DNA from: Halalkalibacter oceani
GTDB lineage: Bacteria > Bacillota > Bacilli > Bacillales > Bacillaceae_D
DNA: 64,000 bases
Assembly (NCBI RefSeq): GCF_023715605.1
Contig: NZ_JAMBOL010000011.1
Location: 62,001-126,000 of the forward strand
Direction of reading: 5' to 3'
Shown piece by piece: positions 1 to 8,660 of the stretch (its first letter is position 1; each line of letters opens with the position of its first letter). A program made the position numbers and the translations under genes. The notes below the pieces were generated by a model. The model was given only the letters and a program-made list of their open reading frames with translations. It made no database searches and was not told the origin of the DNA.

Positions 1-1
1 A

Positions 2-658
2 TTTTCGATGTCTGTCGTCGATGCTCAGAAATTTCGCGCGATTGCTGAATCTTTTCAGCAAAGACAAATTTTTGAGTTTCTCCCTTCAGCGATAGAATTT
101 GACAATACGGCCGAAGAGCGTGAAGGAGACCGGCAAGATCCTTTTGAGGACGGACAGTTTGGTGAAAGCGGCTCTGAAACGGAAGTAAACATGGACGCCC
201 TTCTTGCTGAAGTGCAAAATTTTCTTGAGGAAAATGAATTAACAGAAGGTATTTCGGCAACGAGGGATGATCGTGGGGTCGTGCTAGTCCTGCAGGAACG
301 GACGCTTTTTGAAACAGCGGAAGCCGAGATCCTTCCAGAGGCGCTTCCTTTTTTAGAGAAGGTTGGAACATTGCTTGAAGCGATTCCAAATATGGTCAGG
401 GTGGAAGGTCATACCGACAGCCGGCCAATTTCCACTTTTCGCTACCCGTCAAACTGGGAGCTGTCCGGCGCGAGGGCGAGCAGTGTCATCCGGCATTTGA
501 TCAACACCTATGACCTTGATCCGAAACGCTTTGTCGCAACAGGATATGGCGATACACGGCCGGTCGTGCCGAATACGTCTGTTGAAAACCTGCAGACAAA
601 CCGCCGCGTCGTCATTGTGATTTCGGACCCGAACAGTGAAGACAATCAAACGTTCTAA
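2..658 (+). CDS. motS: MotS, flagellar stator protein (5' end outside the window)
   Basis: Peptidoglycan-anchoring subunit of a Na+-driven flagellar stator, expected to pair with MotP. The frame is already open at base 2 and the ATG at 8 has no ribosome site, so the gene starts upstream and its N-terminal membrane helix with the ion-binding Asp is not visible. Seen here are the segment after the helix (FSMSVVDAQKF), an acidic linker (about residues 35-60 of the visible part) and an OmpA-like peptidoglycan-binding domain (about 85-210) with GHTDSRP and a late NRRVVIVI strand. MotB and MotS are hard to tell apart from this half alone. The position beside acuC, as for motS (ytxE) in B. subtilis, favours MotS. 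Confidence 0.88.
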   Translation, partial: FSMSVVDAQKFRAIAESFQQRQIFEFLPSAIEFDNTAEEREGDRQDPFEDGQFGESGSETEVNMDALLAEVQNFLEENELTEGISATRDDRGVVLVLQERTLFETAEAEILPEALPFLEKVGTLLEAIPNMVRVEGHTDSRPISTFRYPSNWELSGARASSVIRHLINTYDLDPKRFVATGYGDTRPVVPNTSVENLQTNRRVVIVISDPNSEDNQTF

Positions 659-693
659 ATCCAAAGATGTCTGAATAAAGATCTACCATGAGG

Positions 694-752
694 CGACGGC
701 TTCGATCTGCACCAGCCAGGAGGAAAGAAATCCACTTTCCTTCTGGCTTTTT
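694..752 (+). terminator. motS terminator, also a copy of an intergenic repeat
   Basis: Hairpin with arms 715-727 and 735-747 (GCCAG and AGGAAAG pairing with CTTTCCT and CTGGC, one mismatch), followed by five T. The 59 bases resemble 25578-25636: both have a GGCTTCG-TCTGC stretch followed by a CACTTTCCTTC hairpin arm. It can end motS transcription. It offers no T-run for acuC, which converges from the other side. Confidence 0.75.
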
Positions 753-768
753 ATCTATGCTGCTCTAG

Positions 769-1941
769 CTAGGACGATCTCTTTTTTTCATTGAGAATAT
801 GGAAAATCGCTTTTTCCAATGTTTTACGGTTTTTCTCTGTAATTTCCTGTTTGCGCGGGATAGCGGGAATCAGATCAACCGGATCATCCCAGGACGTTGG
901 CAGTCCGACGTCAGCCTGCTTTTCCCAGGCTTGCCGCCACTCTTTGGCAAGCGGTTCATCCCGCTTAGCGGTTTGGCCGGTCATCTCGAGCCAAATCGAA
1001 GCCCAAGCACGCGGCACGACACGCCAAATATCATAGCCGCCACCACCGACAGCGATCCATTTTCCTCCGCAATATTCATGAGCCATTTCATGGGCGATTT
1101 TCGGAATCGTATGAAAGGTCCTAATGGAGGAACACAGATGAGTCAACGGATCGAGATGGTGGGCATCCGCTCCATTTTGCGTTAAAATGACATCCGGCTT
1201 GAAAAAATCAGCCACCTCGCGAATGGATGCTTCATATACTTCGAGAAAGGAATCATCCTCTGTAAACGCATCAAGCGGCACGTTGATGGAAAAGCCGTAG
1301 CCTTTTCCCGCTCCTTTTTCATGCACTTGCCCGGTCCCCGGAAATAAATAACGCCCCGTTTCATGAATGCTCAACGTACAAACATCGGGATCATCGTAAA
1401 AAGCCCACTGGACCCCGTCGCCGTGATGCGCATCGGTATCGACATACAGCACTCTGGCCCCGTATTTTTTTCGCATGTATTCAATGGCAATCGAGCTGTC
1501 ATTGTAGATGCAAAAGCCCGATGCTTTCCCTTTAAACCCGTGGTGCAGGCCTCCACCGGGATGAAAGGCGTGCAAGGCGGCGCCGCTCATGACTTGATCA
1601 ACGGCTGTCAACGTTCCGCCGACGAGAAGTGAGGCAGCCTCGTGCATCTGCGGGAAGATCGGCGTGTCTTCTGTCCCAAGCCCGTAGTTGTCGGCGACGG
1701 ACTCGGCAAGCGTACCTTCGCTTGCTGCTTTTACAGCTTGAATAAAGGCATCGTCATGAATGAGAGCGATTTCATCTTCGCTTGCCATTCGTGGGGCAAT
1801 AATCTGTTCATCAGAAAGGGCTCCGCTCTTTTTCAATAAATCATACGTAAGGGCAAGCCGCAAATGATTAAAAGGATGCTTTTCGTTAAAGCGGTAAGCT
1901 TGCTGCTCATCTGAAAAAATAAATACGGATGGATGCTTCAT
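769..1941 (-). CDS. acuC: AcuC, acetyl-CoA synthetase deacetylase (class I HDAC family)
   Basis: Zinc-dependent deacetylase of the histone deacetylase fold. In B. subtilis, AcuC removes the acetyl group from AcsA and so reactivates acetate assimilation. Visible motifs are HPGGGLHHGF (about residues 129-138) and the metal/charge-relay segment DTDAHHGDGVQ (about 170-180), both intact, and the length (390) matches the family. Three in-frame ATGs lie at 1947, 1944 and 1941. The last has the best spacing (8) from GAGG, and the first overlaps the acuB stop as ATGA. Last gene of acuABC, translated convergently with motS. Confidence 0.95.
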   Translation of the reverse strand: MKHPSVFIFSDEQQAYRFNEKHPFNHLRLALTYDLLKKSGALSDEQIIAPRMASEDEIALIHDDAFIQAVKAASEGTLAESVADNYGLGTEDTPIFPQMHEAASLLVGGTLTAVDQVMSGAALHAFHPGGGLHHGFKGKASGFCIYNDSSIAIEYMRKKYGARVLYVDTDAHHGDGVQWAFYDDPDVCTLSIHETGRYLFPGTGQVHEKGAGKGYGFSINVPLDAFTEDDSFLEVYEASIREVADFFKPDVILTQNGADAHHLDPLTHLCSSIRTFHTIPKIAHEMAHEYCGGKWIAVGGGGYDIWRVVPRAWASIWLEMTGQTAKRDEPLAKEWRQAWEKQADVGLPTSWDDPVDLIPAIPRKQEITEKNRKTLEKAIFHILNEKKRSS

Positions 1942-1943
1942 CA

Positions 1944-2582
1944 TCATAACCTCGGTTCCCCAGGCCAGATGACTTCATAGCCCTGATTCTCAAGAATACC
2001 GATCAGACGGCGAGGATCCATCGTCTGAACACGGAAGGTTAATACTTTATAAGCCGGGTCTTTGTGCGGGTAGACTAGGACGCTTGTAATATTGACCTTG
2101 TTTAGTTTGAAGATGGTCGCAATATCGGCAAGCTTGCCGGTAATATTTTCGACCTTAATTTCAATATGGGAGCTTGGCTGATTAGCGCCAATCAGTTCCA
2201 CTAAGGAGTGGAGCACGTCCTTTTCTGTAATCAGGCCGACTAATCTTCCGTCGTCGATAATTGGCAGGCAGCCGATATGATGCTCGTAAAAAATATTCGA
2301 GATCTCCTCGACAAAATCAAGCGGATGGGCAGTAATCACATCGCGTTTCATAATGGTCGAAACGGGCTTATGAAAGTCTTCAAGGTGATCGGTTGCGTGA
2401 AAAATTGAGGGGCTTGCATCGCGAATATCACGATCCGAGACAATTCCGATAATATGGGCATCATCGTCAACGACTGGAATATGTTTAATTTTATGAAGCT
2501 CAATTAAACGCATCGCTTCTTTAATTGTGGCATCAGCAGGTAATGTGATCACATCCCGCGTCATAATTTGTTCAATGAGCAT
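1944..2582 (-). CDS. acuB: AcuB, CBS-ACT regulatory protein of acetoin/acetate use
   Basis: Two CBS domains (about residues 1-65 and 75-135) followed by an ACT-like domain (about 140-212). The first CBS opens with MLIEQIMTRDVITLP and the second with STIMKRDVITAHP. CBS pairs usually bind adenosine nucleotides, so this is probably a small-molecule sensor in the acetyl-CoA synthetase circuit. The exact role of AcuB is not established. Start ATG behind AGAGGTGG with 7-base spacing. Its stop overlaps the first acuC ATG, so the two are probably translationally coupled. Confidence 0.93.
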   Translation of the reverse strand: MLIEQIMTRDVITLPADATIKEAMRLIELHKIKHIPVVDDDAHIIGIVSDRDIRDASPSIFHATDHLEDFHKPVSTIMKRDVITAHPLDFVEEISNIFYEHHIGCLPIIDDGRLVGLITEKDVLHSLVELIGANQPSSHIEIKVENITGKLADIATIFKLNKVNITSVLVYPHKDPAYKVLTFRVQTMDPRRLIGILENQGYEVIWPGEPRL

Positions 2583-2606
2583 ATCATTACCACCTCTTTC
2601 GTTGTA

Positions 2607-3239
2607 CTAGTACATAAACCGGTTTTGAAAGCGCAGCTGGTCAAACTTCTGTAACGACTCGGCGGAAATCCGTTTGCCAATCCGCGCCATCAGGCAATTT
2701 GCCGGATGGGAGCAAATCTCCGGGTCGTCGGTAGCATACCATTCCAGCCCGCCGGCATTCATCATTTTTTCCATTACTTTGCGGTACTCCCATACATCGA
2801 GACCGCTGCCTTTTAAGTCCCAATGCCAGTAATATTCCGTCGTAATAATGATGTAGTCCTCCATCGCATCATCGAGCATCGACATTCGCAGCAAGTTTTT
2901 TCCGAGCTGCGCTCCGCGGTAGTCGGGTGCAACTTCGATCGCGCCAAGCTCAAGCAGGTTTTCCATTTTGCCTTCTGCCCAGCGTTCCATCGGATCAGGG
3001 TAAACGAAAGTGACATAGCCGACGACCGTTTGAGCATCGCGGATAATATTGATGCGACCTTCCGGTAAATCGGCGATCTCCAACAGCGCTTTCTTTTGTT
3101 CTTCCGGGGGACGGAACGCAACAAGCCCCGGGTGAAAAGCGTATGTCTCAAGCCTTTCAGCTGGAACCGGGCCTTCAATTTGCAAAGGGCGTCCATCAAA
3201 TAAAACTTCTACACAATAATAGGTTTTGGAGTGAATCAT
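2607..3239 (-). CDS. acuA: AcuA, protein acetyltransferase acting on AcsA
   Basis: GNAT-fold acetyltransferase (210 residues) that in B. subtilis acetylates and inactivates AcsA. It is close to B. subtilis AcuA over its whole length, with shared blocks such as TEYYWHWDLKG, EYRKVMEKMMNAGGL and SHPANCLMARIGK. The acetyl-CoA loop region is RGAQLGKNLL. An upstream TTG (3260) would place the ribosome site GAGGTGGGG inside the gene, so the ATG at 3239, about 10 bases after that site, is the start. First gene of acuABC, divergent from its target gene acsA. Confidence 0.95.
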   Translation of the reverse strand: MIHSKTYYCVEVLFDGRPLQIEGPVPAERLETYAFHPGLVAFRPPEEQKKALLEIADLPEGRINIIRDAQTVVGYVTFVYPDPMERWAEGKMENLLELGAIEVAPDYRGAQLGKNLLRMSMLDDAMEDYIIITTEYYWHWDLKGSGLDVWEYRKVMEKMMNAGGLEWYATDDPEICSHPANCLMARIGKRISAESLQKFDQLRFQNRFMY

Positions 3240-3333
3240 GATCTGTTTTCCCCACCTCAATTTTTGCCCGATATTTTATCTGGTCGGTGATACGTTTATT
3301 TTCTCATAGATTTTTCCTTGGAACAATTTTAAT

Positions 3334-3362
3334 TTGAATAAAGAATCTATCTGTATTATAAT
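3334..3362 (+). promoter_or_regulatory. sigma-A promoter of acsA
   Basis: TTGAAT at 3334-3339, a 17-base spacer, then a perfect TATAAT at 3357-3362. The acsA start codon is 35 bases further on. The acuABC promoter must lie in the same 158-base divergent gap, but I see no comparably good match on the minus strand. Confidence 0.75.
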
Positions 3363-3397
3363 AGTTATGAAAATACATAGAGAGAGGAAGATGTGTA

Positions 3398-5113
3398 ATG
3401 AAAATGCAAGCGCTTCCATCCGAAAACAAAAATAGTAATCTGGCTAATTATGAAGAAGCGGCTGCTTCTTTTGATTGGAGCACTGTTGAACAACAGTTCA
3501 CCTGGAGCAAAACCGGCAAGCTGAACCTCGCCTATGAAGCGATTGACCGTCATGTTGAGGAAGATAAGGGAGAGAAAGTCGCCCTTTACTATAGTGATAA
3601 AAGCAGAGATGAACAGTATACGTTTAAAGAAATGAAACAGTATTCCAATAAAGCCGGCAATGTGCTGCGCGACGCGGGCGTGAAAAAAGGGGACCGGGTG
3701 TTTATTTTCATGCCACGTTCACCTGAGTTATATTTCGCGACAATCGGTGCGATTAAGCTAGGAGCGATTGTCGGCCCGCTTTTTGAAGCGTTTATGGAAG
3801 GTGCGGTACGGGATCGTCTTGAAGATAGCGAGGCAAAGGTTTTAGTGACAACGCCAACCTTGCTTGAACGGGTCCCGGTCGATGATCTGCCGAAGCTCGA
3901 AACGATTTTAATTGTGGATGAAGCGTATGAAGAGAATGGCGCCTACTTGAACTTTTTAACGCGCTTGAACGCGGCAAGTGATGAACTGGACATTGAATGG
4001 GTTGACCGGGAAGATGGCCTGATTCTTCATTATACGTCCGGTTCCACCGGGAAGCCAAAAGGTGTGCTGCATGTGCATAATGCGATGCTTCAGCATTACC
4101 AGACCGCCAAGTGGGTGCTTGATCTTAAGGACAATGACATTTACTGGTGTACAGCAGATCCGGGCTGGGTGACAGGGACCTCCTACGGGATTTTCGGCCC
4201 GTGGCTGACCGGTACGACCAATGTCGTACGTGGTGGACGCTTCAGCCCGCAGGACTGGTATGAGACATTGGAGCGCTACCGCGTTTCGGTCTGGTATAGT
4301 GCCCCTACAGCTTTCCGGATGCTGATGAGTGCTGGAGATGAAGTCGTAAAAAATTATGATCTGTCCTCCTTGCGCCATATTCTGAGCGTTGGAGAACCGC
4401 TTAACCCTGAAGTCGTCCGCTGGGGCAAGAAAGTGTTTGACCTACGTATTCACGACACATGGTGGATGACGGAAACGGGAGCGCAGATCATTTGTAATTA
4501 TCCATCGATGGATATTCGTCCCGGCTCCATGGGGAAACCGATTCCTGGTGTCAAAGCGGCGATTATCGACGATCAGGGCAATGAGCTTCCGCCGAACCGG
4601 ATGGGCAATCTGGCGATTAAAAAAGGCTGGCCGTCTATGATGCGGGCAATCTGGAACAATGAGGAAAAATACAAAAGCTATTTTGAAATCGAAGGCTGGT
4701 ATGTATCCGGTGATTCCGCCTACATGGATGAAGATGGATACTTCTGGTTCCAGGGACGGATTGATGATGTGATCATGACATCAGGCGAACGCGTCGGTCC
4801 ATTTGAAGTGGAGAGTAAGCTCGTTGAGCATCCGGCTGTAGCCGAAGCCGGGGTGATCGGCAAGCCGGATCCGGTCCGCGGTGAGATTATTAAAGCCTTT
4901 GTCGCTTTACGTGACGGCTATGAAGTAACGGATGAACTGAAGGAAGACATTCGGAACTTTGTCAAAAAAGGCTTAGCGGCTCATGCGGCTCCGCGCGAAA
5001 TCGAGTTCAGGGATAAATTGCCAAAAACAAGAAGCGGAAAAATTATGCGTCGTGTCCTGAAAGCCTGGGAGCTTGACCTGCCAACAGGCGACTTATCAAC
5101 AATGGAGGATTAA
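3398..5113 (+). CDS. acsA: AcsA, acetyl-CoA synthetase (AMP-forming)
   Basis: Converts acetate, ATP and CoA to acetyl-CoA through acetyl-AMP. 571 residues, the family's usual length. It has the P-loop TSGSTGKPKG (about residue 213), the adenylation motif WWMTETG, and the C-terminal hinge/lysine segment PKTRSGKIMRR. In that segment Lys548 corresponds to the lysine acetylated by AcuA in B. subtilis. The start follows GAGAGGAAG. A consensus cre overlaps the first codons, so CcpA repression in rich carbon is likely. A terminator follows at 5127, so it is probably monocistronic. Confidence 0.97.
   Translation: MKMQALPSENKNSNLANYEEAAASFDWSTVEQQFTWSKTGKLNLAYEAIDRHVEEDKGEKVALYYSDKSRDEQYTFKEMKQYSNKAGNVLRDAGVKKGDRVFIFMPRSPELYFATIGAIKLGAIVGPLFEAFMEGAVRDRLEDSEAKVLVTTPTLLERVPVDDLPKLETILIVDEAYEENGAYLNFLTRLNAASDELDIEWVDREDGLILHYTSGSTGKPKGVLHVHNAMLQHYQTAKWVLDLKDNDIYWCTADPGWVTGTSYGIFGPWLTGTTNVVRGGRFSPQDWYETLERYRVSVWYSAPTAFRMLMSAGDEVVKNYDLSSLRHILSVGEPLNPEVVRWGKKVFDLRIHDTWWMTETGAQIICNYPSMDIRPGSMGKPIPGVKAAIIDDQGNELPPNRMGNLAIKKGWPSMMRAIWNNEEKYKSYFEIEGWYVSGDSAYMDEDGYFWFQGRIDDVIMTSGERVGPFEVESKLVEHPAVAEAGVIGKPDPVRGEIIKAFVALRDGYEVTDELKEDIRNFVKKGLAAHAAPREIEFRDKLPKTRSGKIMRRVLKAWELDLPTGDLSTMED
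3404..3418 (+). promoter_or_regulatory. cre (CcpA-binding) site over the acsA start
   Basis: ATGCAAGCGCTTCCA matches the consensus WTGNAANCGNWNNCW at every position. It lies within codons 3-7 of acsA, about 36 bases downstream of the predicted transcription start, where a bound CcpA would act as a roadblock. Confidence 0.75.
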
Positions 5114-5126
5114 CGGCAAATACAGT

Positions 5127-5181
5127 GGCTGGACAGAAGGTTGCTTATACCTTTTGGCCAGCCCTTCGTTTTGTCTCAAGC
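5127..5181 (+). terminator. acsA terminator with fragment of an intergenic repeat
   Basis: GGCTGG (5127-5132) and AAGG pair with CCTT and CCAGCC (5158-5163), followed by a T-rich tail. The following bases 5165-5181 read, on the minus strand, GCTTGAGACAAAACGAA. The same block occurs at 40552 and 42241, so the terminator is part of a dispersed repeat. Confidence 0.65.
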
Positions 5182-5340
5182 TCTTACTTGTCATCCCCTC
5201 CTTTTTTGCGTGGGGGTTTCGTCATTGATTCTTCTAGGGAAGAGGTATTTTCTGTTCGTTGCAGGCCAGATCAGACTCACGAATAAAACAGATGATCCGT
5301 TGTCTTTTTTTGCCGCTGTGCCCTGTGACTTTTCTGTAAG

Positions 5341-5366
5341 GTTTATGATTAAGAATGGCGGGGAAT
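5341..5366 (+). promoter_or_regulatory. possible sigma-B promoter before a small ORF
   Basis: GTTTAT, 14 bases, GGGAAT. This fits the general-stress consensus GTTTAW-N12-15-GGGWAW and sits about 48 bases before the small ORF at 5414. Match by eye only; no sigma-A-like promoter is seen nearby. Confidence 0.35.
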
Positions 5367-5413
5367 AGCCTGTGTAACAAGGAAAAGTCGCAAAAGAGAG
5401 GGTGTAGTAACAT

Positions 5414-5482
5414 ATGATTCGAACCATTTTAATGATTATAGGGGCAATTGTCGTGATTAGTATTATCCTTTCCTTGCTTTAA
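5414..5482 (+). CDS. possible 22-residue hydrophobic peptide
   Basis: An ATG behind AGAGAGGGTG (spacing about 10) opens a 22-codon frame reading MIRTILMIIGAIVV then ISIILSLL. It is a single predicted membrane helix with one Arg at the N-terminal side. I do not recognise a family. Size and composition resemble small stress membrane peptides and type I toxin peptides, but no antisense RNA partner can be shown. A sigma-B-like promoter lies upstream and a hairpin with a T-run downstream (5616). It could be a chance ORF. Confidence 0.35.
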   Translation: MIRTILMIIGAIVVISIILSLL

Positions 5483-5544
5483 AGCGATAGCGGGAGAGCT
5501 GTCCTGGAATAAAGCGTTGCAAATCACGAGACGGCAGCCTGTAC

Positions 5545-5590
5545 AAAAAAGGGGGTGTGGCAAAAGGAAAGAATCCTTTTGCCGCCCCCC
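5545..5590 (-). terminator. terminator of the penicillin-binding protein gene
   Basis: On the minus strand a C-rich arm and GGCAAAAGGA pair with TCCTTTTGCC and a G-rich arm (loop of five), followed by a run of six T. It lies 100 bases past the pbp stop. Confidence 0.75.
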
Positions 5591-5615
5591 GAAACAATGG
5601 CTGCTTATGCTGGCC

Positions 5616-5648
5616 GGCCAGTTTTGCAGCTGGCTCTTTTTTATTTTT
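5616..5648 (+). terminator. plus-strand terminator after the small ORF
   Basis: GCCAG and CTGGC flank an eight-base loop and are followed by TCTTTTTTATTTTT. It could end a transcript from the 5341 promoter. Confidence 0.5.
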
Positions 5649-5689
5649 AGGCCGTTGGTGCCTTGCTGTTGGAATCCATAGCTATTCAG

Positions 5690-8635
5690 CTAATTATTCT
5701 CTTCCTCAGGCGGCGGATCGTTAGGAGGAGGGTTATTGCCTGAACCGTTATTTCCGTTCCCGCCTCCATTTCCGTTTCCGTTGTTGCCATCAGGTTCAGC
5801 CGGTTCTTCCGGCGTATCCGTGCCATTTCCGTTGCTGTGATCCGGCTGGTTATTTCCATTCCCATTATTAGTAGAACCGCCAGATGAATTGTCTCCGTTG
5901 GCTGAATCTGAGTCTTCCGCTCCGTTGTCCGGCTGTTCGTCAGGTTGTTCCGGCGCGCTGCCGGCTATTGTGTTTGAGGCCGCTGATTCACGTCCGGCCG
6001 CATCTACGGCCGTGACATAGTACGAATAAGAGCCTCCTTGAACAGAGAAGCTTGTGTTTGTATTTTCCCGCACGCTTGTTAAAAGCTGATAGTTGTCCTG
6101 GCCGTTACTTGCCCGGTAAATCCGGTAGCCGACAATGTCATTGTCCGGGTGTTTATTCCAGCTTAAGGTTTGGCCATTTAAAGCCACTCCCCCGACTGGA
6201 CCAGGAGTCCGTCCATTATTGGGCGCTTCCCGCTCAGGAATAATATTGCGCATCGACTCCGGCAAATAGTTGGACAGGTCGCCGATATCCAGGAAGTCCT
6301 TTGAGATCGCTACTCCTTGTTCCGTGAATTCGGCAGGGGTAGACGACAACGCAAGGTAGTTTTGGCCGTCAATTGTAACATAGCGCGCACTTTCCAGACT
6401 GTCATCCGCTTCCGATGGCAGAAACTTGACGTTAAAGAGATCCGTTGTAACAAGGCCTGCCTGCTGGCAAATCGTCGATGGCAAGAGACCTGTCAAACTG
6501 CAGATGGAACGTCTAACAATCCCATCCGGCATCGCAAATCTTTCGCTTGGCGCGAGCAGCTCCGGGTTGATAGAGTACGCGGCATTGGCCAGATTAGCCC
6601 AAATCTGCTGGGTACGCGGCCCGTAGCGTAAACCACCAACCGTGCGCTGAATCTCTTTCGGCGTATCATAGCCAATCCAGACGCCGAGCGTCACATTCGG
6701 GTTAAATCCGACAAACCAGGAATCATAGACATTACTCGTTGTTCCTGTTTTTCCAGCCCAATCTGCCGAAAAGGATAGCCGGCCAGGAAGAGAGCTTGCC
6801 GTTCCTCCCGGGCGAAGGACATCCCTCAGCATATCGAGTGTCAAATAGGCCGTTTGCGGGGTGAATACATCCCGTTTAACAGGCTCGTGCTCATAGACCA
6901 ATTCCCCGTCCGCTGTTTCAATTCGCTCAATGAGATAGGATTCCACATAGGTACCCCCGTTGGCGAAAGTCGCATAAGCGTTTGTATTTTGTTCGACGGT
7001 AACGTTGTTTTCTGTAGCGCCGAGCGGAGCTGATTCATACGGCTCGCCATTGCTGAGACGAAAACCGAGATTCAGCAATGTGTCCCGCGCTTGCTCATGC
7101 GGTACTCTCTTAAAAGAGCGAACCGCCGGAACATTGCGTGAGCGGGCAAGCGACTCCCGCACGGAAAGCAAGCCTTGATGCTGGTTGTCAAAGTTGGTGA
7201 TTTCCTGTCCGCCGGAATAGTACGCTTCTGTGTCCGGTACGACAATCCCCGGCTGAATCGCGCCGATTTCCATTGCGGGGGCGTAAGCGAGCAGCGGTTT
7301 CATCGTCGAACCGTTTTGCCGGTACGCCTGCGTAGCGTGATTGTATTGCAGGTCGCTGCCTTCATCTCTTCCGCCGACGAAGCTTTTAATGGCTCCCGTA
7401 TGATTTTCAATCAGGATCGCCCCGACTTCCTCCTGTTCGCCATCCTTCATTGGTCCAAAGAGAGCATCGTTTTGCACGGCTTCCTGCATCGCAATGTACA
7501 TGTTTTTATCCACTGTTGTATGGATGCGGTAGCCGCCGCTTCTAAGCTTGGTTGAAGCCTGCTCGCGGAACCGGTTATAGGTTTCAAGCCGTTCTTCTTC
7601 ATTCAGTTCATCAAGAGAAATTTCTTCCTCCTCCAAGCGCTGCATGACTAAAATATCCGTCGCCCTCCGCATAACTTCGTAGGTGAGATAAGGATATTGA
7701 TCAATTGGAGCCGGTGTGCTGTCTGTTAAATTGTCACGAATATCATACTGCAACGCTTCCTGATATTCCGCGTCTGAAATGAAGCCCGATTCATGCATTC
7801 TCGATAGTACGGTTTTCATCCGGTTAAGCCCGGGTTCGAGATTTTCCTTGATCGAACCGTCTCCGGTAAAAGGTGTATAGCCGAACGGGCTTTGCGGCAG
7901 GCCGGCAATATAGGCAGCCTGAGCGACGGAAAGGTCTTTTGCATCAACGCCGAATATTCCCTGAGCGGCTGCCTGTACACCGGCGATATGACGGCCTGAG
8001 GAATTGCGCCCGAAAGGTACGATGTTTAAATAAGCTTCAAGGATTTCGTCTTTTTCAAGGAATTGTTCAAGCCTTAGAGCAAGCAGGATCTCCGTTGCTT
8101 TCCGGTCAAACGAAACTTCACTTGTCAAAATCTGATTTTTGATCAGCTGCTGGGTCAATGTACTACCACCTGTTTGCACAGCAGAATTAGCGAACTCCTG
8201 GAAGGTCGCCCGCATGATTGCCTTCGGGACAATGCCCTCGTGCTCATAAAAATACTCATCCTCCGTAGCGATGATCGCATTTTTCAAATGGTCGGACACG
8301 TCTTTGAGCGCCACTTTGTGCCGTTCAATTTCGGAAGGGAGCTCGCCGAGATAAACATTATCAGCAAAAAAGACCTGGCTCGTTTCCTCATAGTCATAAA
8401 TCCTTGCTTTCATGTCGTCGGCGCTGCGGAGTGTTTCGTCCTGGACAAGTGAGGCGAAATATCCGGCCGCTGTTCCGCCGATGAAGAAAAGGGACATAAA
8501 GCCAGCGACTAAACATATGAGAAAAAGATTCCAGAATACCTGATAGGTGATCCCGATTTTGCGAAAGACCTTCAGTTCATGGAGCCTTCTTGTAAACGCT
8601 TTGAATTTCTCTATAAGTGCAGAATCTTGTTTCAT
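5690..8635 (-). CDS. class A penicillin-binding protein (PBP1A type) with FN3 domain
   Basis: Bifunctional peptidoglycan synthase. A short cytoplasmic N-terminus and one membrane helix (about residues 35-62) are followed by a GT51 glycosyltransferase domain (EDEYFYEHEG, about 124) and a transpeptidase domain with STMK (active Ser about 439), SRN (about 498) and KTGTT (about 627). A fibronectin type III repeat (about 812-887) precedes a disordered tail of about 90 residues rich in Asn, Gly, Pro and acidic residues. It is 981 residues long. An ATG at 8662 overlaps the -10 box, so the ATG at 8635 behind AGGAGG is the start. It lies between acsA and tyrS and is its own transcription unit. Confidence 0.95.
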   Translation of the reverse strand: MKQDSALIEKFKAFTRRLHELKVFRKIGITYQVFWNLFLICLVAGFMSLFFIGGTAAGYFASLVQDETLRSADDMKARIYDYEETSQVFFADNVYLGELPSEIERHKVALKDVSDHLKNAIIATEDEYFYEHEGIVPKAIMRATFQEFANSAVQTGGSTLTQQLIKNQILTSEVSFDRKATEILLALRLEQFLEKDEILEAYLNIVPFGRNSSGRHIAGVQAAAQGIFGVDAKDLSVAQAAYIAGLPQSPFGYTPFTGDGSIKENLEPGLNRMKTVLSRMHESGFISDAEYQEALQYDIRDNLTDSTPAPIDQYPYLTYEVMRRATDILVMQRLEEEEISLDELNEEERLETYNRFREQASTKLRSGGYRIHTTVDKNMYIAMQEAVQNDALFGPMKDGEQEEVGAILIENHTGAIKSFVGGRDEGSDLQYNHATQAYRQNGSTMKPLLAYAPAMEIGAIQPGIVVPDTEAYYSGGQEITNFDNQHQGLLSVRESLARSRNVPAVRSFKRVPHEQARDTLLNLGFRLSNGEPYESAPLGATENNVTVEQNTNAYATFANGGTYVESYLIERIETADGELVYEHEPVKRDVFTPQTAYLTLDMLRDVLRPGGTASSLPGRLSFSADWAGKTGTTSNVYDSWFVGFNPNVTLGVWIGYDTPKEIQRTVGGLRYGPRTQQIWANLANAAYSINPELLAPSERFAMPDGIVRRSICSLTGLLPSTICQQAGLVTTDLFNVKFLPSEADDSLESARYVTIDGQNYLALSSTPAEFTEQGVAISKDFLDIGDLSNYLPESMRNIIPEREAPNNGRTPGPVGGVALNGQTLSWNKHPDNDIVGYRIYRASNGQDNYQLLTSVRENTNTSFSVQGGSYSYYVTAVDAAGRESAASNTIAGSAPEQPDEQPDNGAEDSDSANGDNSSGGSTNNGNGNNQPDHSNGNGTDTPEEPAEPDGNNGNGNGGGNGNNGSGNNPPPNDPPPEEENN

Positions 8636-8660
8636 AGCAAACCTCCTATATATCAGAAAC

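Larger units (their letters stand above)
5483..5689. other. gene-free stretch between the small ORF and pbp
   Basis: Part of the 576-base gap between acsA and pbp. It holds two hairpins facing opposite directions (5545-5590 for pbp on the minus strand, 5616-5648 for the plus strand). Nothing else is evident. Confidence 0.6.

Noticed and set aside
3240-3260. TTG extension of acuA
   Set aside because: The ribosome site of the downstream ATG lies within the extension, and B. subtilis AcuA starts at the ATG position.
5141-5427. Overlapping 75-78 codon frames on both strands after acsA
   Set aside because: They start inside the acsA terminator or lack ribosome sites; the composition is not coding-like.
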